Positions 33,917-43,505 of a DNA stretch of 64,000 bases are shown piece after piece (position 1 is the first letter of the stretch; every line of letters begins with the position of its first letter). The notes beneath the pieces are model-generated. The model saw only the letters and a program-made list of their open reading frames with translations, was not told where the DNA came from and did not search any database. The DNA is from Terriglobales bacterium (GTDB lineage: Bacteria > Acidobacteriota > Terriglobia > Terriglobales > Acidobacteriaceae). Location: NCBI GenBank assembly GCA_035487355.1, contig DATHMF010000017.1, positions 24,299 through 88,298 on the forward strand, given 5' to 3'. The position numbers and the translations under genes were made by a program.

Positions 33917-35227
33917 CTATTTCTGACCCGGTCTCAACACCGAAGACTTCTCCCCACTATGAGACAGAAATAGATACACCGCGCCCAGGAACAATATCGG
34001 ATCCACCGGATGCCGGTAGCGCACATGCGTGTGCGTAATATAGAAGATAAGAGGGTAGAAGATCAGGACCGAAAGCAGGAGCCATCCTCCCGGCACTTTC
34101 TTGCGGATTGCGTGCACGCAACCCCAGAAGCCCAGCAGCGCCATCATGAACAAAAATGTCGTCCGCACAACTACGTTCGAAGGATGGACCCTGGGGTCAT
34201 CCGGCGCGCCACACCAGAAGTAAGCAATTCGTTTAAGGCTTATCGCGGCAAATGTTCCCGGATGACTTCGTATAAATTCCACCGCCAACCGGCGCTTCTC
34301 AGCAATGTAAGGAATCTCGCCCATCCGTTGATATTTGTTGAGTTCAGCACTGTTCCATATGGGGTGCTTCCCTTGCACGATCAATCCATCTGCGCCGGGC
34401 TGATTTCCTAAATACAGCTCTTCCCCAAAATTGCTGCGCAGGCCAAGGTAGTGCATGGTGATGTAATTTCTCGCGACCCAGGGCACGCATCCCAGAACAA
34501 TCAGCGCGAGTACCGAAACAAGCCCGGTTTTGATTGAAGGGAAAGATCGCTGCCGCCACCAAATCCATAACAGAGAAACCGGCAAGAAGCTCAGCAGTGT
34601 CGGATTACTATTGGCAACCAACCCCCAAAGCAGACCCAGAAGTAAAAAGTGACCGATGCGCGGCTCGCGTCGCACACGGAGCGTGGCATACACCACCGCG
34701 GCCACCAGCAATGCGGAAAAACTTGTGTCCCATACCCACCGTACCGACCATTGCACGGCGTAGGGCAGCAGCGCCCAAAGCCATGCAGCTATGATCCCCG
34801 ATTTTATGCCGACCGTTTCTTTTCCAATACCAACCATCACAACCGCGGTCAGGGCGGCAAACAAACTGTTCACGGCAGTGATTACCCATGCCGAAATCGG
34901 GCTGTACACGCCAAAAACCTTGAAGACGCCGGCGAGAAGCAGGGGGTACACCGGCGTATACCACGCCGTTGGTCCGGTGGCGACTCCGAACGGAGAGCTG
35001 AAGCCATGGCCTTCAACAATGGATTGCGCAACCTCGCCAATTTCATAAGCAAAGAAAAGATGGTTCGATTGCGTGGCAGAAAACCAGGGACGAAGGCTGA
35101 AATCCACAACGCGCACCAGAAGCGCTACAACAAAGATAGTTGTGGGAGAACAGATAAATCTTAGCAACCGGCCTGATCGGCTCGCGGCATGCTGAATATC
35201 TGCAGGCTTGCTGTCGTTTGCACTCAA
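33917..35227 (-). CDS. Polytopic GT-C glycosyltransferase-like membrane protein, paralogue A
   Basis: A 436-residue inner-membrane protein with about ten hydrophobic segments. The first periplasmic loop has YEIGEVAQSIVEGHGFSSPF and GPTAWYTPVYPLLLAGVFKVFG, the pattern of ArnT/PMT-like GT-C enzymes. It is clearly paralogous to the protein at 37847-39166: the same motifs occur in the same order (GFSSPF, GPTAW, PHP/THxHxRYRHPxxP near the end) with nearly equal length. The two flank the divergent spermidine-synthase-like gene. An undecaprenyl-phosphate-sugar transferase is likely, with unknown acceptor. Confidence 0.82.
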   Translation of the reverse strand: MSANDSKPADIQHAASRSGRLLRFICSPTTIFVVALLVRVVDFSLRPWFSATQSNHLFFAYEIGEVAQSIVEGHGFSSPFGVATGPTAWYTPVYPLLLAGVFKVFGVYSPISAWVITAVNSLFAALTAVVMVGIGKETVGIKSGIIAAWLWALLPYAVQWSVRWVWDTSFSALLVAAVVYATLRVRREPRIGHFLLLGLLWGLVANSNPTLLSFLPVSLLWIWWRQRSFPSIKTGLVSVLALIVLGCVPWVARNYITMHYLGLRSNFGEELYLGNQPGADGLIVQGKHPIWNSAELNKYQRMGEIPYIAEKRRLAVEFIRSHPGTFAAISLKRIAYFWCGAPDDPRVHPSNVVVRTTFLFMMALLGFWGCVHAIRKKVPGGWLLLSVLIFYPLIFYITHTHVRYRHPVDPILFLGAVYLFLSHSGEKSSVLRPGQK

Positions 35228-35329
35228 AGCAGCTCTTCAAGGCAGTGAATTATATTCGGTCCAAAATTGAATGGTAGAATAACACGTCCTTCATCAATCA
35301 AGCGTTCTGCCGATTCAATCATACGAACA

Positions 35330-37795
35330 ATGCAAACAAAGCCGCAAAACCAACAAACCCAAAATAAACAAGCTGAAGTTTCCGAGATGACTTCAAAGAC
35401 GACTGCAGGCAATTCCGCGGTGAACGGTTCATTCTGGTCGCGCTCGCACGTCCTTCTTGGCGTCGCCACAGTCAGCTTTGCCATGCTTCTTTTGGAGCTG
35501 GCCTTGACCCGGTTGTTTTCTGTCGTGCTCTTCTATCACTTTGCTTTTTTGGCGATCTCTGTCGCCTTGTTGGGACTGGGCGCAGGCGGCGTCACGGCAT
35601 ATCTAAAGAAAGCGCGTCTGGCGCAATATTCTCTCTCGCGGCTGGGTTGCGTGCTTTCCGTGTTGAATGCCATCGCCACGCTGGTCGTGCTGGAAATCAT
35701 CTTGCACGCCCGCATTTCTTTGCGCATTACACCTGGAACGGTCTTGCGATTGACGGTGATCTATTTAGCTGCCGCCTTCGTGTTCTTCTTAAATGGAGTT
35801 CTGCTTTCAGTCGTCTTTGCCCGCGCACCTCGCCCGGTCTCCCGGCTCTACGGCGCAGACCTGCTCGGTGGCGCGCTGGCCTGCATGGCGGCGGTGCCGC
35901 TCTTAAACGTGATTGGTGCCCCCAATGCCGTGCTGGTCTCCGCTCTGGTGATGGCTTTGGCGGCATCGTTGTGGGCGCAAAGGCGCAGCGCTAAACTCGT
36001 CGCGCTGGTTTTGGGCATGGTTTTTGTTCTACTGCTGGCCGTCAATCGCGGCGAGAGAGTGCTCGATATTGTTTACTCGAAGGGAGTGCGCCGCAATCCT
36101 AAGGTTGAGTTTGTGCGCTGGAACGCGTTGTCGCGGGTTGAAGTTTTTCCCGACGAGCAGGGCAAAGGCATCCAGATTGACGGCGATGCTTACACCGCCT
36201 TAATGGATACCGATGCAAGCGACACTGAAGATGCGTGGCAGAAAACCTGGGACACCGAAGCCGCGCCCTCCGTGGTCAGCGTGTTGCGTCCCCACGGGGC
36301 TTACGCCATCATCGGCCCCGGCGGTGGAGTTGACGTGCTGCGTGCCGTCAGCGGAGGAAGTCCCAGCGTGACCGCCGTTGAAATCAATCCCATTATTGCC
36401 AATTTGATCATGGGCGGCGCTTATGCGGAATACAGCCACCATCTTTATCAGCTCCCTCAAGTTCACGTCCATGTTGCCGACGGACGCGCCTGGCTTCGCA
36501 GCAGCACTGAGCAATACGACATCGTGCAGATGACCAAGGTGGATACCTGGGCCTCAACCGCCGCCGGCGCATTGGCCTTGAGTGAAAACTCGCTCTACAC
36601 CATGGAAGCGTTCCACGATTATTTTGCCCACCTGAAGCCGGATGGAATGCTGGTGGTCACCCGTTGGGATTTCGCCCAACCCCGCGAGGCCTTGCGTATC
36701 GTCGCGCAGGATATGGAAACGCTGCACGCTCTCGGGATAGCAAATCCCGCAGCACACTTGATGATTATTGCCGAAGGCGGCCTCGACCAGGATGGACAGG
36801 CCGTCGCCGTATTCGCTAAAAAAAGCCCGTTCTCTCCAGCCGAACTGCAGGCTGTGGAACAATATCTGCAAAGCCATCCCACGCTCCTGCTGCTCTATAT
36901 GCCGGGGAAGCCGGAGCTGGCGCACGCGGCAACCGGAGCAGGTGCGTATGCGGCGCTGATCCAAGGCAACGATGCCTCCAGGTTTTCCGACCAGTATCCT
37001 TTTAATGTCGCGCCGGTTTACGATAACTCGCCCTTTTTCTTCTTTACCCTCAAGCCCACTGTGGCGTTGGGCCAGCTTCTGCACAGCTCGCGCGGCCGGC
37101 AAGCGTGGAAGAACAACATGGGCATCCTGGTGCTTGCTTTCTTGATCGGGCTTTCCACCGTAGCGGTGCTGGCTTTTCTCGTACTGCCCCTGCTGCTGGT
37201 CTCCGGTAAACCCAGCCGTCATCTGCTCGCGCTGATGTATTTTGTCGCCATTGGTCTGGGTTACATCATGGTTGAAATTGCGCTCATCCAGCGCTTCGTG
37301 GTTTTTCTCGGCCATCCCACCTACGCCATGACCGTGGTTGTCTTCTGCATGCTGCTCTCGAGTGGCATTGGGAGCCTGGTCTCCCGCCGCTGGTTCTCGC
37401 AGACCGCGCGGGTCAGGCTGGCATTAATTGCGATTGCCGCCGCCGTTCTCATTTATATGTTCGTTCTGCCTGGCCTGCTCACTCAGTATGTAGGACTGCC
37501 GTTCGCAATAAGATTGGTCCTGAGCTGCGCTGCTCTTATTCCCCTGGGATTCATTATGGGAATGCCCTTTCCCACCGGACTGCGTGCTCTTAGCGAAAAA
37601 ATATCTGCTTCTGGCGAGAACCACGCCAGCTCTTCGGAAAATATTATTGAATGGGCGTGGGCCATGAACGCCGGATCGAGTGTGCTTGGATCAGTCGTGG
37701 CTATGGTGGTTGCCATGAGTTCCGGCTTGAATGCAGTTCTGGTCTGCGCCGCCGCGGCTTATCTTATTGCTGGATTGGTTGTACGCAGGGGATAG
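35330..37795 (+). CDS. Membrane-embedded spermidine-synthase-like protein
   Basis: About 821 residues from the ATG at 35330; an ATG at 35387 is also possible and a TTG at 35267 less so. The first ~200 residues are six to seven membrane segments. The middle (about 270-560) is a class I SAM-dependent fold of the spermidine/spermine synthase type: YAIIGPGGGVDVLRA is motif I, SVTAVEINPIIANLI follows, and VHVADGRAWL is next. Another set of membrane segments ends the protein. Such fused membrane proteins are frequent beside polysaccharide genes, but their reaction is not established. Motif I keeps the Gly pattern of a nucleotide or dcSAM site; the catalytic Asp of true SpeE is not clear. Confidence 0.82.
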   Translation: MQTKPQNQQTQNKQAEVSEMTSKTTAGNSAVNGSFWSRSHVLLGVATVSFAMLLLELALTRLFSVVLFYHFAFLAISVALLGLGAGGVTAYLKKARLAQYSLSRLGCVLSVLNAIATLVVLEIILHARISLRITPGTVLRLTVIYLAAAFVFFLNGVLLSVVFARAPRPVSRLYGADLLGGALACMAAVPLLNVIGAPNAVLVSALVMALAASLWAQRRSAKLVALVLGMVFVLLLAVNRGERVLDIVYSKGVRRNPKVEFVRWNALSRVEVFPDEQGKGIQIDGDAYTALMDTDASDTEDAWQKTWDTEAAPSVVSVLRPHGAYAIIGPGGGVDVLRAVSGGSPSVTAVEINPIIANLIMGGAYAEYSHHLYQLPQVHVHVADGRAWLRSSTEQYDIVQMTKVDTWASTAAGALALSENSLYTMEAFHDYFAHLKPDGMLVVTRWDFAQPREALRIVAQDMETLHALGIANPAAHLMIIAEGGLDQDGQAVAVFAKKSPFSPAELQAVEQYLQSHPTLLLLYMPGKPELAHAATGAGAYAALIQGNDASRFSDQYPFNVAPVYDNSPFFFFTLKPTVALGQLLHSSRGRQAWKNNMGILVLAFLIGLSTVAVLAFLVLPLLLVSGKPSRHLLALMYFVAIGLGYIMVEIALIQRFVVFLGHPTYAMTVVVFCMLLSSGIGSLVSRRWFSQTARVRLALIAIAAAVLIYMFVLPGLLTQYVGLPFAIRLVLSCAALIPLGFIMGMPFPTGLRALSEKISASGENHASSSENIIEWAWAMNAGSSVLGSVVAMVVAMSSGLNAVLVCAAAAYLIAGLVVRRG

Positions 37796-37846
37796 AACTC
37801 GGTGTCTCTGTGGTGAACAAGCGCTAACCCCAGCGGTGAAAACATT

Positions 37847-39166
37847 TCATTGGGACTTAACTGCAACGGATCTCCAAACCTCTATCACGAACCAGACCCC
37901 CAGTATCATCATCTCCGGCTCAATCGGGTGCCGGTATCGCGGATGCGGGAACGTAATGTAATAAACCGCCGGATACACCAAAAGCAGCATCGCATACAAG
38001 AACGCACCCGGTTTTTTCTGCCGGATCACCAGCCACAATCCTCCAAACGCCAGCACCGTTGAGAGCAAAAAGAAGATATAGCGACTGCGCGACAGCCCGG
38101 GAGTGCCAGATGTCCGTGGTGTGCCAAACCAGAAATAGTAGGCGCGTTTCAGCGAAAGCGTCGCAAACATCGCCGGATGCGACCGGATAAACTCCATAGC
38201 CTCATGTCCGCGCTCATGCGCATAGGCAATCTCGCCCATCCCCTGATACGCAGCAAACTCGGCTGCGTTCTGACTGGGATGCCGTTGCCACTTCCATAAA
38301 CCGTCAGCATCTTCATAGTTGCCAAGCCGCAGCTCTGCGCCAAAATTGCTGCGAATGAACACGAACCTGCCAAACACCTCATAGTTGCGGATCATCCACG
38401 GTGTCACGCAGAGCACGAAGATGACAATTGCTAATGCCGCCGGGCCCATCCATTTTTTGTGTTCACGAAGACGTTGATAACATGCCCACGCCAACGCGAA
38501 AGGCAGCAGCGACAGCAGCGAAGGATTGCTAAGTGCAATCGCCCCCCAGGTAAGCCCGAAGAGCACCCACGTTTTCAGGCCGTCGGAATTTTTCAGCCGC
38601 AGCGTCAACAAAAAAACTACACTCAACAGGAAAGCGGAAAAGCTCGTCTCCCACACCCAGCGAATGGCAAAATACATGGAGTAGGGCAGCACCGCCCACA
38701 ACCATGCCGACCATAAAGCTGTTTTCTCGCCGAGAGTCTCCTTTGCGATGGAATAAATCGTCAGGCAAGTCAGGGCCGAAAATAAACTGTTGATCGCGAG
38801 CAGGACCCACGCGGATTGATAGCTGTAAATTCCGAAGATCTTGAACACACCAGCCACCAAATATGGATACAGCGGCGCAACCCACGCCGTGGGCCCGGTG
38901 TTCCCATGGAACGGAGAGCTAAAACCCTGGCCGGTCGCAACCGAGTAGGCAATCCTGCCCGTCTCCCAACCCAAGCCAAAGCTTTCCTGGTCAGGACTGG
39001 TTTTATACGTGTGCTCGGCCGTCATGACCAGCAGGCGCAGTGCCAGCGCCACCAGTGCAATAACGATCGGCCTGCGCAAGGTTTTTCTTAGAACACTGGA
39101 AGATTGGGCCGCATGGCTGGAAGAGGCGTTAGGAGATTCAGATTCAAGTTTATTGATGGGCACCAA
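37847..39166 (-). CDS. Polytopic GT-C glycosyltransferase-like membrane protein, paralogue B
   Basis: A 439-residue inner-membrane protein with about ten hydrophobic segments. It shares with paralogue A (33917-35227) GRIAYSVATGQGFSSPF, GPTAWVAPLYPYLVAGVFKIFG and the C-terminal PHPRYRHPIEPEMMI. The stop of the upstream Gfo/Idh/MocA gene is 1 bp before this gene's ATG, so both are co-transcribed. A sugar transfer role is inferred from fold. Confidence 0.82.
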   Translation of the reverse strand: MVPINKLESESPNASSSHAAQSSSVLRKTLRRPIVIALVALALRLLVMTAEHTYKTSPDQESFGLGWETGRIAYSVATGQGFSSPFHGNTGPTAWVAPLYPYLVAGVFKIFGIYSYQSAWVLLAINSLFSALTCLTIYSIAKETLGEKTALWSAWLWAVLPYSMYFAIRWVWETSFSAFLLSVVFLLTLRLKNSDGLKTWVLFGLTWGAIALSNPSLLSLLPFALAWACYQRLREHKKWMGPAALAIVIFVLCVTPWMIRNYEVFGRFVFIRSNFGAELRLGNYEDADGLWKWQRHPSQNAAEFAAYQGMGEIAYAHERGHEAMEFIRSHPAMFATLSLKRAYYFWFGTPRTSGTPGLSRSRYIFFLLSTVLAFGGLWLVIRQKKPGAFLYAMLLLVYPAVYYITFPHPRYRHPIEPEMMILGVWFVIEVWRSVAVKSQ

Positions 39167-39167
39167 C

Positions 39168-40286
39168 CTACGCCTTCACCTTTACTGGTTTCCCCGTGCG
39201 CGCAGCTTCATAGATGGCGCTGATGATCTGTATATCGCGCCGTCCCATCTCTCCTCCGACGGGAGTTTCGCGCCCGGTGAGGATGCAATCGGCAAAGTCA
39301 TCCATATGGGCGGCCTGCTGATTGATGGGAGTGAAATTCAGCGGTCCGCGGCTGGTTTCGGCCACGATGCCGCGGTAGGTAAATGCATGTTGCTTAAATT
39401 CCATCCAGCCCTTTGCGCCTTCAATGCGGAATTGATCGGCGGAGTGATTGAAACTTGTGACCGCATCGCATTTTGCGCCATTGGGGAATTCCATCGTCCA
39501 ACGGATGGTCTCTTCCACTTCATTGAATAGTTCGGGCTTGGTCTTCGGTTCCTCGTGCGCGGTTACGGAGACAGGCGCAACTCCATTGGCGGCCATGCAT
39601 GCTCCATGCACAATGTAGATGCCGAGGTCCATCATCGGACCGCCTCCCGCCAGCTTCTTATCAATTCGCCACGCGCGTTGGCCAAAAATGAATCCGCGGT
39701 CGCCCGTCATTTTCATGAAAGGACCAAAGTCCTGTTCTTTCGCCAGCCGCATCATCTCTTTGTGATAGAGGTCGTAATGCAGCCGGTATCCAACCGCCAA
39801 CTTAACCTTCGCCTTCTTGCAAGCGGCAATCATCCGGTCGCAGCCTTCGACAGATGTAGCCATCGGTTTTTCCGAGATCACGTGCTTGCCCGCCTTTGCG
39901 ACTCGGACGGTATATTCAGGATGCAACGCTGGCGGCGTCACAACGTAGACAATATCAATATCTGGATTGTGCGCAATCTGCTCCATATTGTCGTAGCTGT
40001 AGATGTTCTTCTTGTTCAAGTTATAGGTTGCCGCCCACTGCTCGCCCTTTTCTGGATGGCCGGTAATTACGCCGGCCAGGTAGCACAGCTTGGTCTCACG
40101 CAAAGCGGGCCCAAGTTGGCCTGAGGAATATTTGCCCAGCCCGAGCAACGCCACGCCCAGCTTGCGGCCTTTGTTTTGTGCCAGCGCTTCCTGGGCACGA
40201 AGATCAAGTCCAGTGGTTGCCAGAGCCGCTGTTCCGAACAAAAGATTGCGCAAAAAGTCGCGGCGTGAGGTATCGAAGATGGTCAT
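39168..40286 (-). CDS. Tat-exported Gfo/Idh/MocA family oxidoreductase
   Basis: A 372-residue NAD(P)-dependent sugar oxidoreductase sent to the periplasm. The N-terminus SRRDFLRNLLFGTAALATTG is a twin-arginine signal. The Rossmann motif VALLGLGKYSSGQLG follows, then the family signature ISEKPMA and the GYRLHYDLYHKEMM segment with Tyr/His candidates for catalysis. It resembles glucose-fructose oxidoreductase-type periplasmic enzymes, which carry tightly bound NADP. It is directly followed by the GT-C gene at 37847-39166 (1-bp gap), suggesting coupled sugar modification and transfer. Confidence 0.88.
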   Translation of the reverse strand: MTIFDTSRRDFLRNLLFGTAALATTGLDLRAQEALAQNKGRKLGVALLGLGKYSSGQLGPALRETKLCYLAGVITGHPEKGEQWAATYNLNKKNIYSYDNMEQIAHNPDIDIVYVVTPPALHPEYTVRVAKAGKHVISEKPMATSVEGCDRMIAACKKAKVKLAVGYRLHYDLYHKEMMRLAKEQDFGPFMKMTGDRGFIFGQRAWRIDKKLAGGGPMMDLGIYIVHGACMAANGVAPVSVTAHEEPKTKPELFNEVEETIRWTMEFPNGAKCDAVTSFNHSADQFRIEGAKGWMEFKQHAFTYRGIVAETSRGPLNFTPINQQAAHMDDFADCILTGRETPVGGEMGRRDIQIISAIYEAARTGKPVKVKA

Positions 40287-40330
40287 AAGAGTGGGCTCCC
40301 GGTCGAGCTGGGTTCAACAGGTTACAGATT

Positions 40331-41722
40331 CTAATCCCGTGTGGCGTATAGGTTCAACTTTTTCTCTTCCAGAAAATCCAGCTTCTCCTTCAGATGCGTG
40401 GCTTCGGGCGACGGATAAACTTTGACCCCCGTCAAGCTATCGCATTGCTGAATATCGTGGTGCTGCAGATAACAACTTCTCCAACTGTCCTTAACATTGT
40501 GATATTGGGCCATCATAGATCGGTCACCGATGCGCACCGGCACAGCCGCGCTCACGGCAATCACTAAAATGACGATGGTTCCAACTGTTTTAAAACTTTT
40601 GCTGCTGTATGCGAGACAGGAAAAATATATTCCGAGAAATGCGGGAATCAGATAAGAGACATAACGTGAGCTTTGCGCGGTCAACAAGCCCATGCAAAGC
40701 CGTCCCAAAGCCGTATTGGCGCAAAACAGCAGGGAAAAGATAAGCAAAGCAGCGCCCACCAGGTTTTGCGCTCCGCTTTCTTCTTTTCTCGACAGAACCC
40801 CTGCCAATGCAGCCACCAGTGCTACACCACTCCAAACCAAAATCATGCTGCCGATGAGGGTTGGAATTACACCAGATCCTTTGATCCCGGTGAAATTCAC
40901 AAACATCAGGCCTGCATAGTGCACATACTGCATCATCGGCTCGGAAAAAGGTTTGAAGCATGCTGCTGCGGGGTCAAACTTGTAACCAATGAAGAAAGAA
41001 AAAAATGAACCCACAGCGATCAGAATCGCCACAAGCGAAACAACGGCGGTGGGGCCTGGAACACCGGTGCGTTTATGTCGCCAGTAATCAAGGACGAGTA
41101 AAAGAGGCGTGATCAGCCCAATGAAAATTCCGAATCCGGTGTAAATGAGAAGGAAGTTGGTGACCAGAATCCATGCGTATCGCGTGAGCGGACGCGGCAG
41201 CGTCCATCCTATGCAATAGATGACCAGCAGCAGAATAGGAAGCGGCCCATGCGCCAGGTTCGTGGTGCCAAAGAGGGTCTCGTATTCCAAAGGTGTAAGG
41301 AAGATGAGAGGAATCACGGCGTCGAAATAAGTAACCGGTCCATAAAGGCGCTTTTTCAAGTACAGCGCCAGCAACGCCGCCAGCACAAAGATTGCACAGG
41401 CGAGAAAGGCCTCTGCCCGGCTATTCCAGTGGAACATCGGTTCAAAAAGCCACGAAACGAGTGCGCCAACGCCCTGGCGGTGCGGCCCATGCTGCCAGCG
41501 GAACATCTCCCAGAACGAATGTTTTTCAAAAAGAGTGGCATTGTTAAAGTCCCATTGGTCCCAGAAAAAAATATTGACCGCATAGCGGTTGACCAGACGA
41601 AACAACCGTGCAGCTACAACTCCAGTGGTTAGCAATACGAAGAGAAGCGGCCACAGCGCTCTCTGTTGGGGGGCAGTTTCGCCGGCGCTCTTTTGCGATA
41701 GAACTTCAGATTGAGCACTCAT
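40331..41722 (-). CDS. Polytopic membrane protein of unknown function, envelope cluster
   Basis: A 463-residue protein with about ten to eleven hydrophobic segments. A periplasmic loop early in the protein (FWDQWDFNNATLFEKHSFWE) is followed by QHGPHRQGVG. The aromatic/acidic loop after TM1 and the FWRWQHGPHR pattern recall GT-C enzymes, but the family is not certain. Its ATG overlaps the stop of the upstream O-antigen-ligase-like gene (ATGA), so both are coupled and probably act on the same polymer or lipid-linked glycan. Confidence 0.72.
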   Translation of the reverse strand: MSAQSEVLSQKSAGETAPQQRALWPLLFVLLTTGVVAARLFRLVNRYAVNIFFWDQWDFNNATLFEKHSFWEMFRWQHGPHRQGVGALVSWLFEPMFHWNSRAEAFLACAIFVLAALLALYLKKRLYGPVTYFDAVIPLIFLTPLEYETLFGTTNLAHGPLPILLLVIYCIGWTLPRPLTRYAWILVTNFLLIYTGFGIFIGLITPLLLVLDYWRHKRTGVPGPTAVVSLVAILIAVGSFFSFFIGYKFDPAAACFKPFSEPMMQYVHYAGLMFVNFTGIKGSGVIPTLIGSMILVWSGVALVAALAGVLSRKEESGAQNLVGAALLIFSLLFCANTALGRLCMGLLTAQSSRYVSYLIPAFLGIYFSCLAYSSKSFKTVGTIVILVIAVSAAVPVRIGDRSMMAQYHNVKDSWRSCYLQHHDIQQCDSLTGVKVYPSPEATHLKEKLDFLEEKKLNLYATRD

Positions 41723-43260
41723 GGGGTTTCTGTCCGCTGCTGTTGGCTGAGGTCAAGCACTCGCACCAGGGCGATTGCAATTCCCATGAACAACCAGATC
41801 AGGAGCATGACTTCACCATCGCCCAGGGTGTAATGAACAAAAGAACTCATCACGAATGCAACCACAGCCCCAAATATTCCCAAAAAGACACCACGCGCGA
41901 ACCACTCGCCATGCTGCACTTGTTTCCACGAGCGTGCCAGAAAAAGCAGGTAGGCAATCATGAGCCACACCCATACAGCCAGGCAAGGCAATCCACAATC
42001 CACTGCTAATTCGATAAACGTAGAGTGAAAATGGCTGCGCAGCGGAAATTTCTTAAAAGCGGCAAGGTTCCATTGTTCGCCATACACCAGTTCGCTGTCG
42101 GGTCCCACGCCAAACACGGGATGCTCCGCAACCAGCCGGGGCGCATCTTTCCACATGAGCCAACGGAACTCGCTTCCCGCATCTCCCAGTGCCAGCCATC
42201 CCATGTTTCGTTCTCTTTGGATCCAGACCGTGCCCACAATGAAGGCCAAAACCAGTGCGATCAGGGCGGCCATACGAATCCGTTTGAACATTACCCAAAA
42301 CACAAACGCGCATCCCAGCAGCAGGGCAGCCATATAGGTCCGGGTCACGGTCGCGAGCAACGCCGCGGAAGTCCCAAGAAAAATCACAGCTAGAATCCAC
42401 CGGGCCGCGGTCCGTTCTTTCCAACTCGAAACCAGCAGTCCAAAGGTCAGCAAGCCAACCTGCAGCAGCATGCCGGCATAGGGGATGTAGTGATAAAAGT
42501 GGCCTTGCGCGCGCGGTGGACGTCCGCGTTTTGGAATGTTGCCAGGTTGGCTCAACCACTGTTGAAGGTCATTTCCATCAACTTGCACATTAAAAATTAC
42601 CAGAGGCGCATTGCGGGCAATGCGGAGCGAGAGTGTTTTGTCTGCCTGTGTGGCTTTGAGCGCTGCACTCCATTGTTGCGGAGTTCGTGTGGGATGTCCG
42701 TTGATGGATTGCACGATGTCTCCCGACCGCAGCCCACGCTGGTACAGGTTCGTATCCGGAGAAATTGTGACCAGCTCCGTGCCGATTCCGTGGACGTATT
42801 GCCATCCCGTTCGTGCCACACTGACCATAGTTGAAGCCAGAAGCAGACAAGTCAGGATCTTGACTTGCTTCACGCTGCTTATGTTCTGGGCTACAACCAC
42901 CGCCAGGATGATCAAGGTGAACCAGCCCAACCGTGCCCGGCTCAGGGTTGGGGCATAGGAGAGTGCGGTTGCAACTGCGGCAAGCGTTAGAAAGAGCAGC
43001 GAAGGCAGCAGGAACGGCTGTTGCTCGAACTTTCTGACTAGCCCCAGCCGTATAACCCAAACCGGGAGTGCCACCAGAAAGACGATGAAGGCCCACTGCG
43101 TCTCATGAGGAGCAAGGATGGAGATCAGGCAAAGGCAGAGGAAAATCGTCTCATTCAACCAGGCGGCAATTGCGTCACGGACCGGATTTTGATTGGCATC
43201 AGGAGCAAGAGGCTCTGCCGCCGGCGCACCCCGGGCTTGCTGGCCGGCATCAGCCAGCAT
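41719..43260 (-). CDS. O-antigen ligase/polymerase-like protein (Wzy_C) with embedded PDZ domain
   Basis: A 513-residue inner-membrane protein. About twelve hydrophobic segments are broken by a soluble insert at residues 157-230. The insert reads as a PDZ domain: TELVTISPDTNLYQRGLRSG, then DIVQSINGHPTRTPQQW and TLSLRIARN. Wzy_C/WaaL-like features follow: TRTYMAALLLG with Arg307, HPVFGVGPDSELVYG, and the HFHSTFIELAVDCGLP motif around His412. Such enzymes join polyprenyl-linked glycans to lipid A, protein or each other. A PDZ inside a ligase is unusual and could dock a protein acceptor. The ATG at 43260 is used; a TTG at 43281 with GGAGAGG four bases upstream is an alternative. Confidence 0.8.
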   Translation of the reverse strand: MLADAGQQARGAPAAEPLAPDANQNPVRDAIAAWLNETIFLCLCLISILAPHETQWAFIVFLVALPVWVIRLGLVRKFEQQPFLLPSLLFLTLAAVATALSYAPTLSRARLGWFTLIILAVVVAQNISSVKQVKILTCLLLASTMVSVARTGWQYVHGIGTELVTISPDTNLYQRGLRSGDIVQSINGHPTRTPQQWSAALKATQADKTLSLRIARNAPLVIFNVQVDGNDLQQWLSQPGNIPKRGRPPRAQGHFYHYIPYAGMLLQVGLLTFGLLVSSWKERTAARWILAVIFLGTSAALLATVTRTYMAALLLGCAFVFWVMFKRIRMAALIALVLAFIVGTVWIQRERNMGWLALGDAGSEFRWLMWKDAPRLVAEHPVFGVGPDSELVYGEQWNLAAFKKFPLRSHFHSTFIELAVDCGLPCLAVWVWLMIAYLLFLARSWKQVQHGEWFARGVFLGIFGAVVAFVMSSFVHYTLGDGEVMLLIWLFMGIAIALVRVLDLSQQQRTETP

Positions 43261-43505
43261 AGTTTTCTGATTTAGGTTCAAATTTCCTCTCCAAAAAGCT
43301 TCTTCCTCAAACGGCACCAAGTTTAATGATTGATACTAACAGCACTTCAAGCATGGGAGGGAAGCCGGTAAGAATGCATCATTAATGCAGAAATAAACAA
43401 TCTTTAAGTATAGGAACAAACCTGATTACTTTTTGTAAAGAAGAGCTACAATCTAGCGAAAACATCCTCTGTTAATATCTTTTCTTGGCAACAATGGAGG
43501 CTCCC

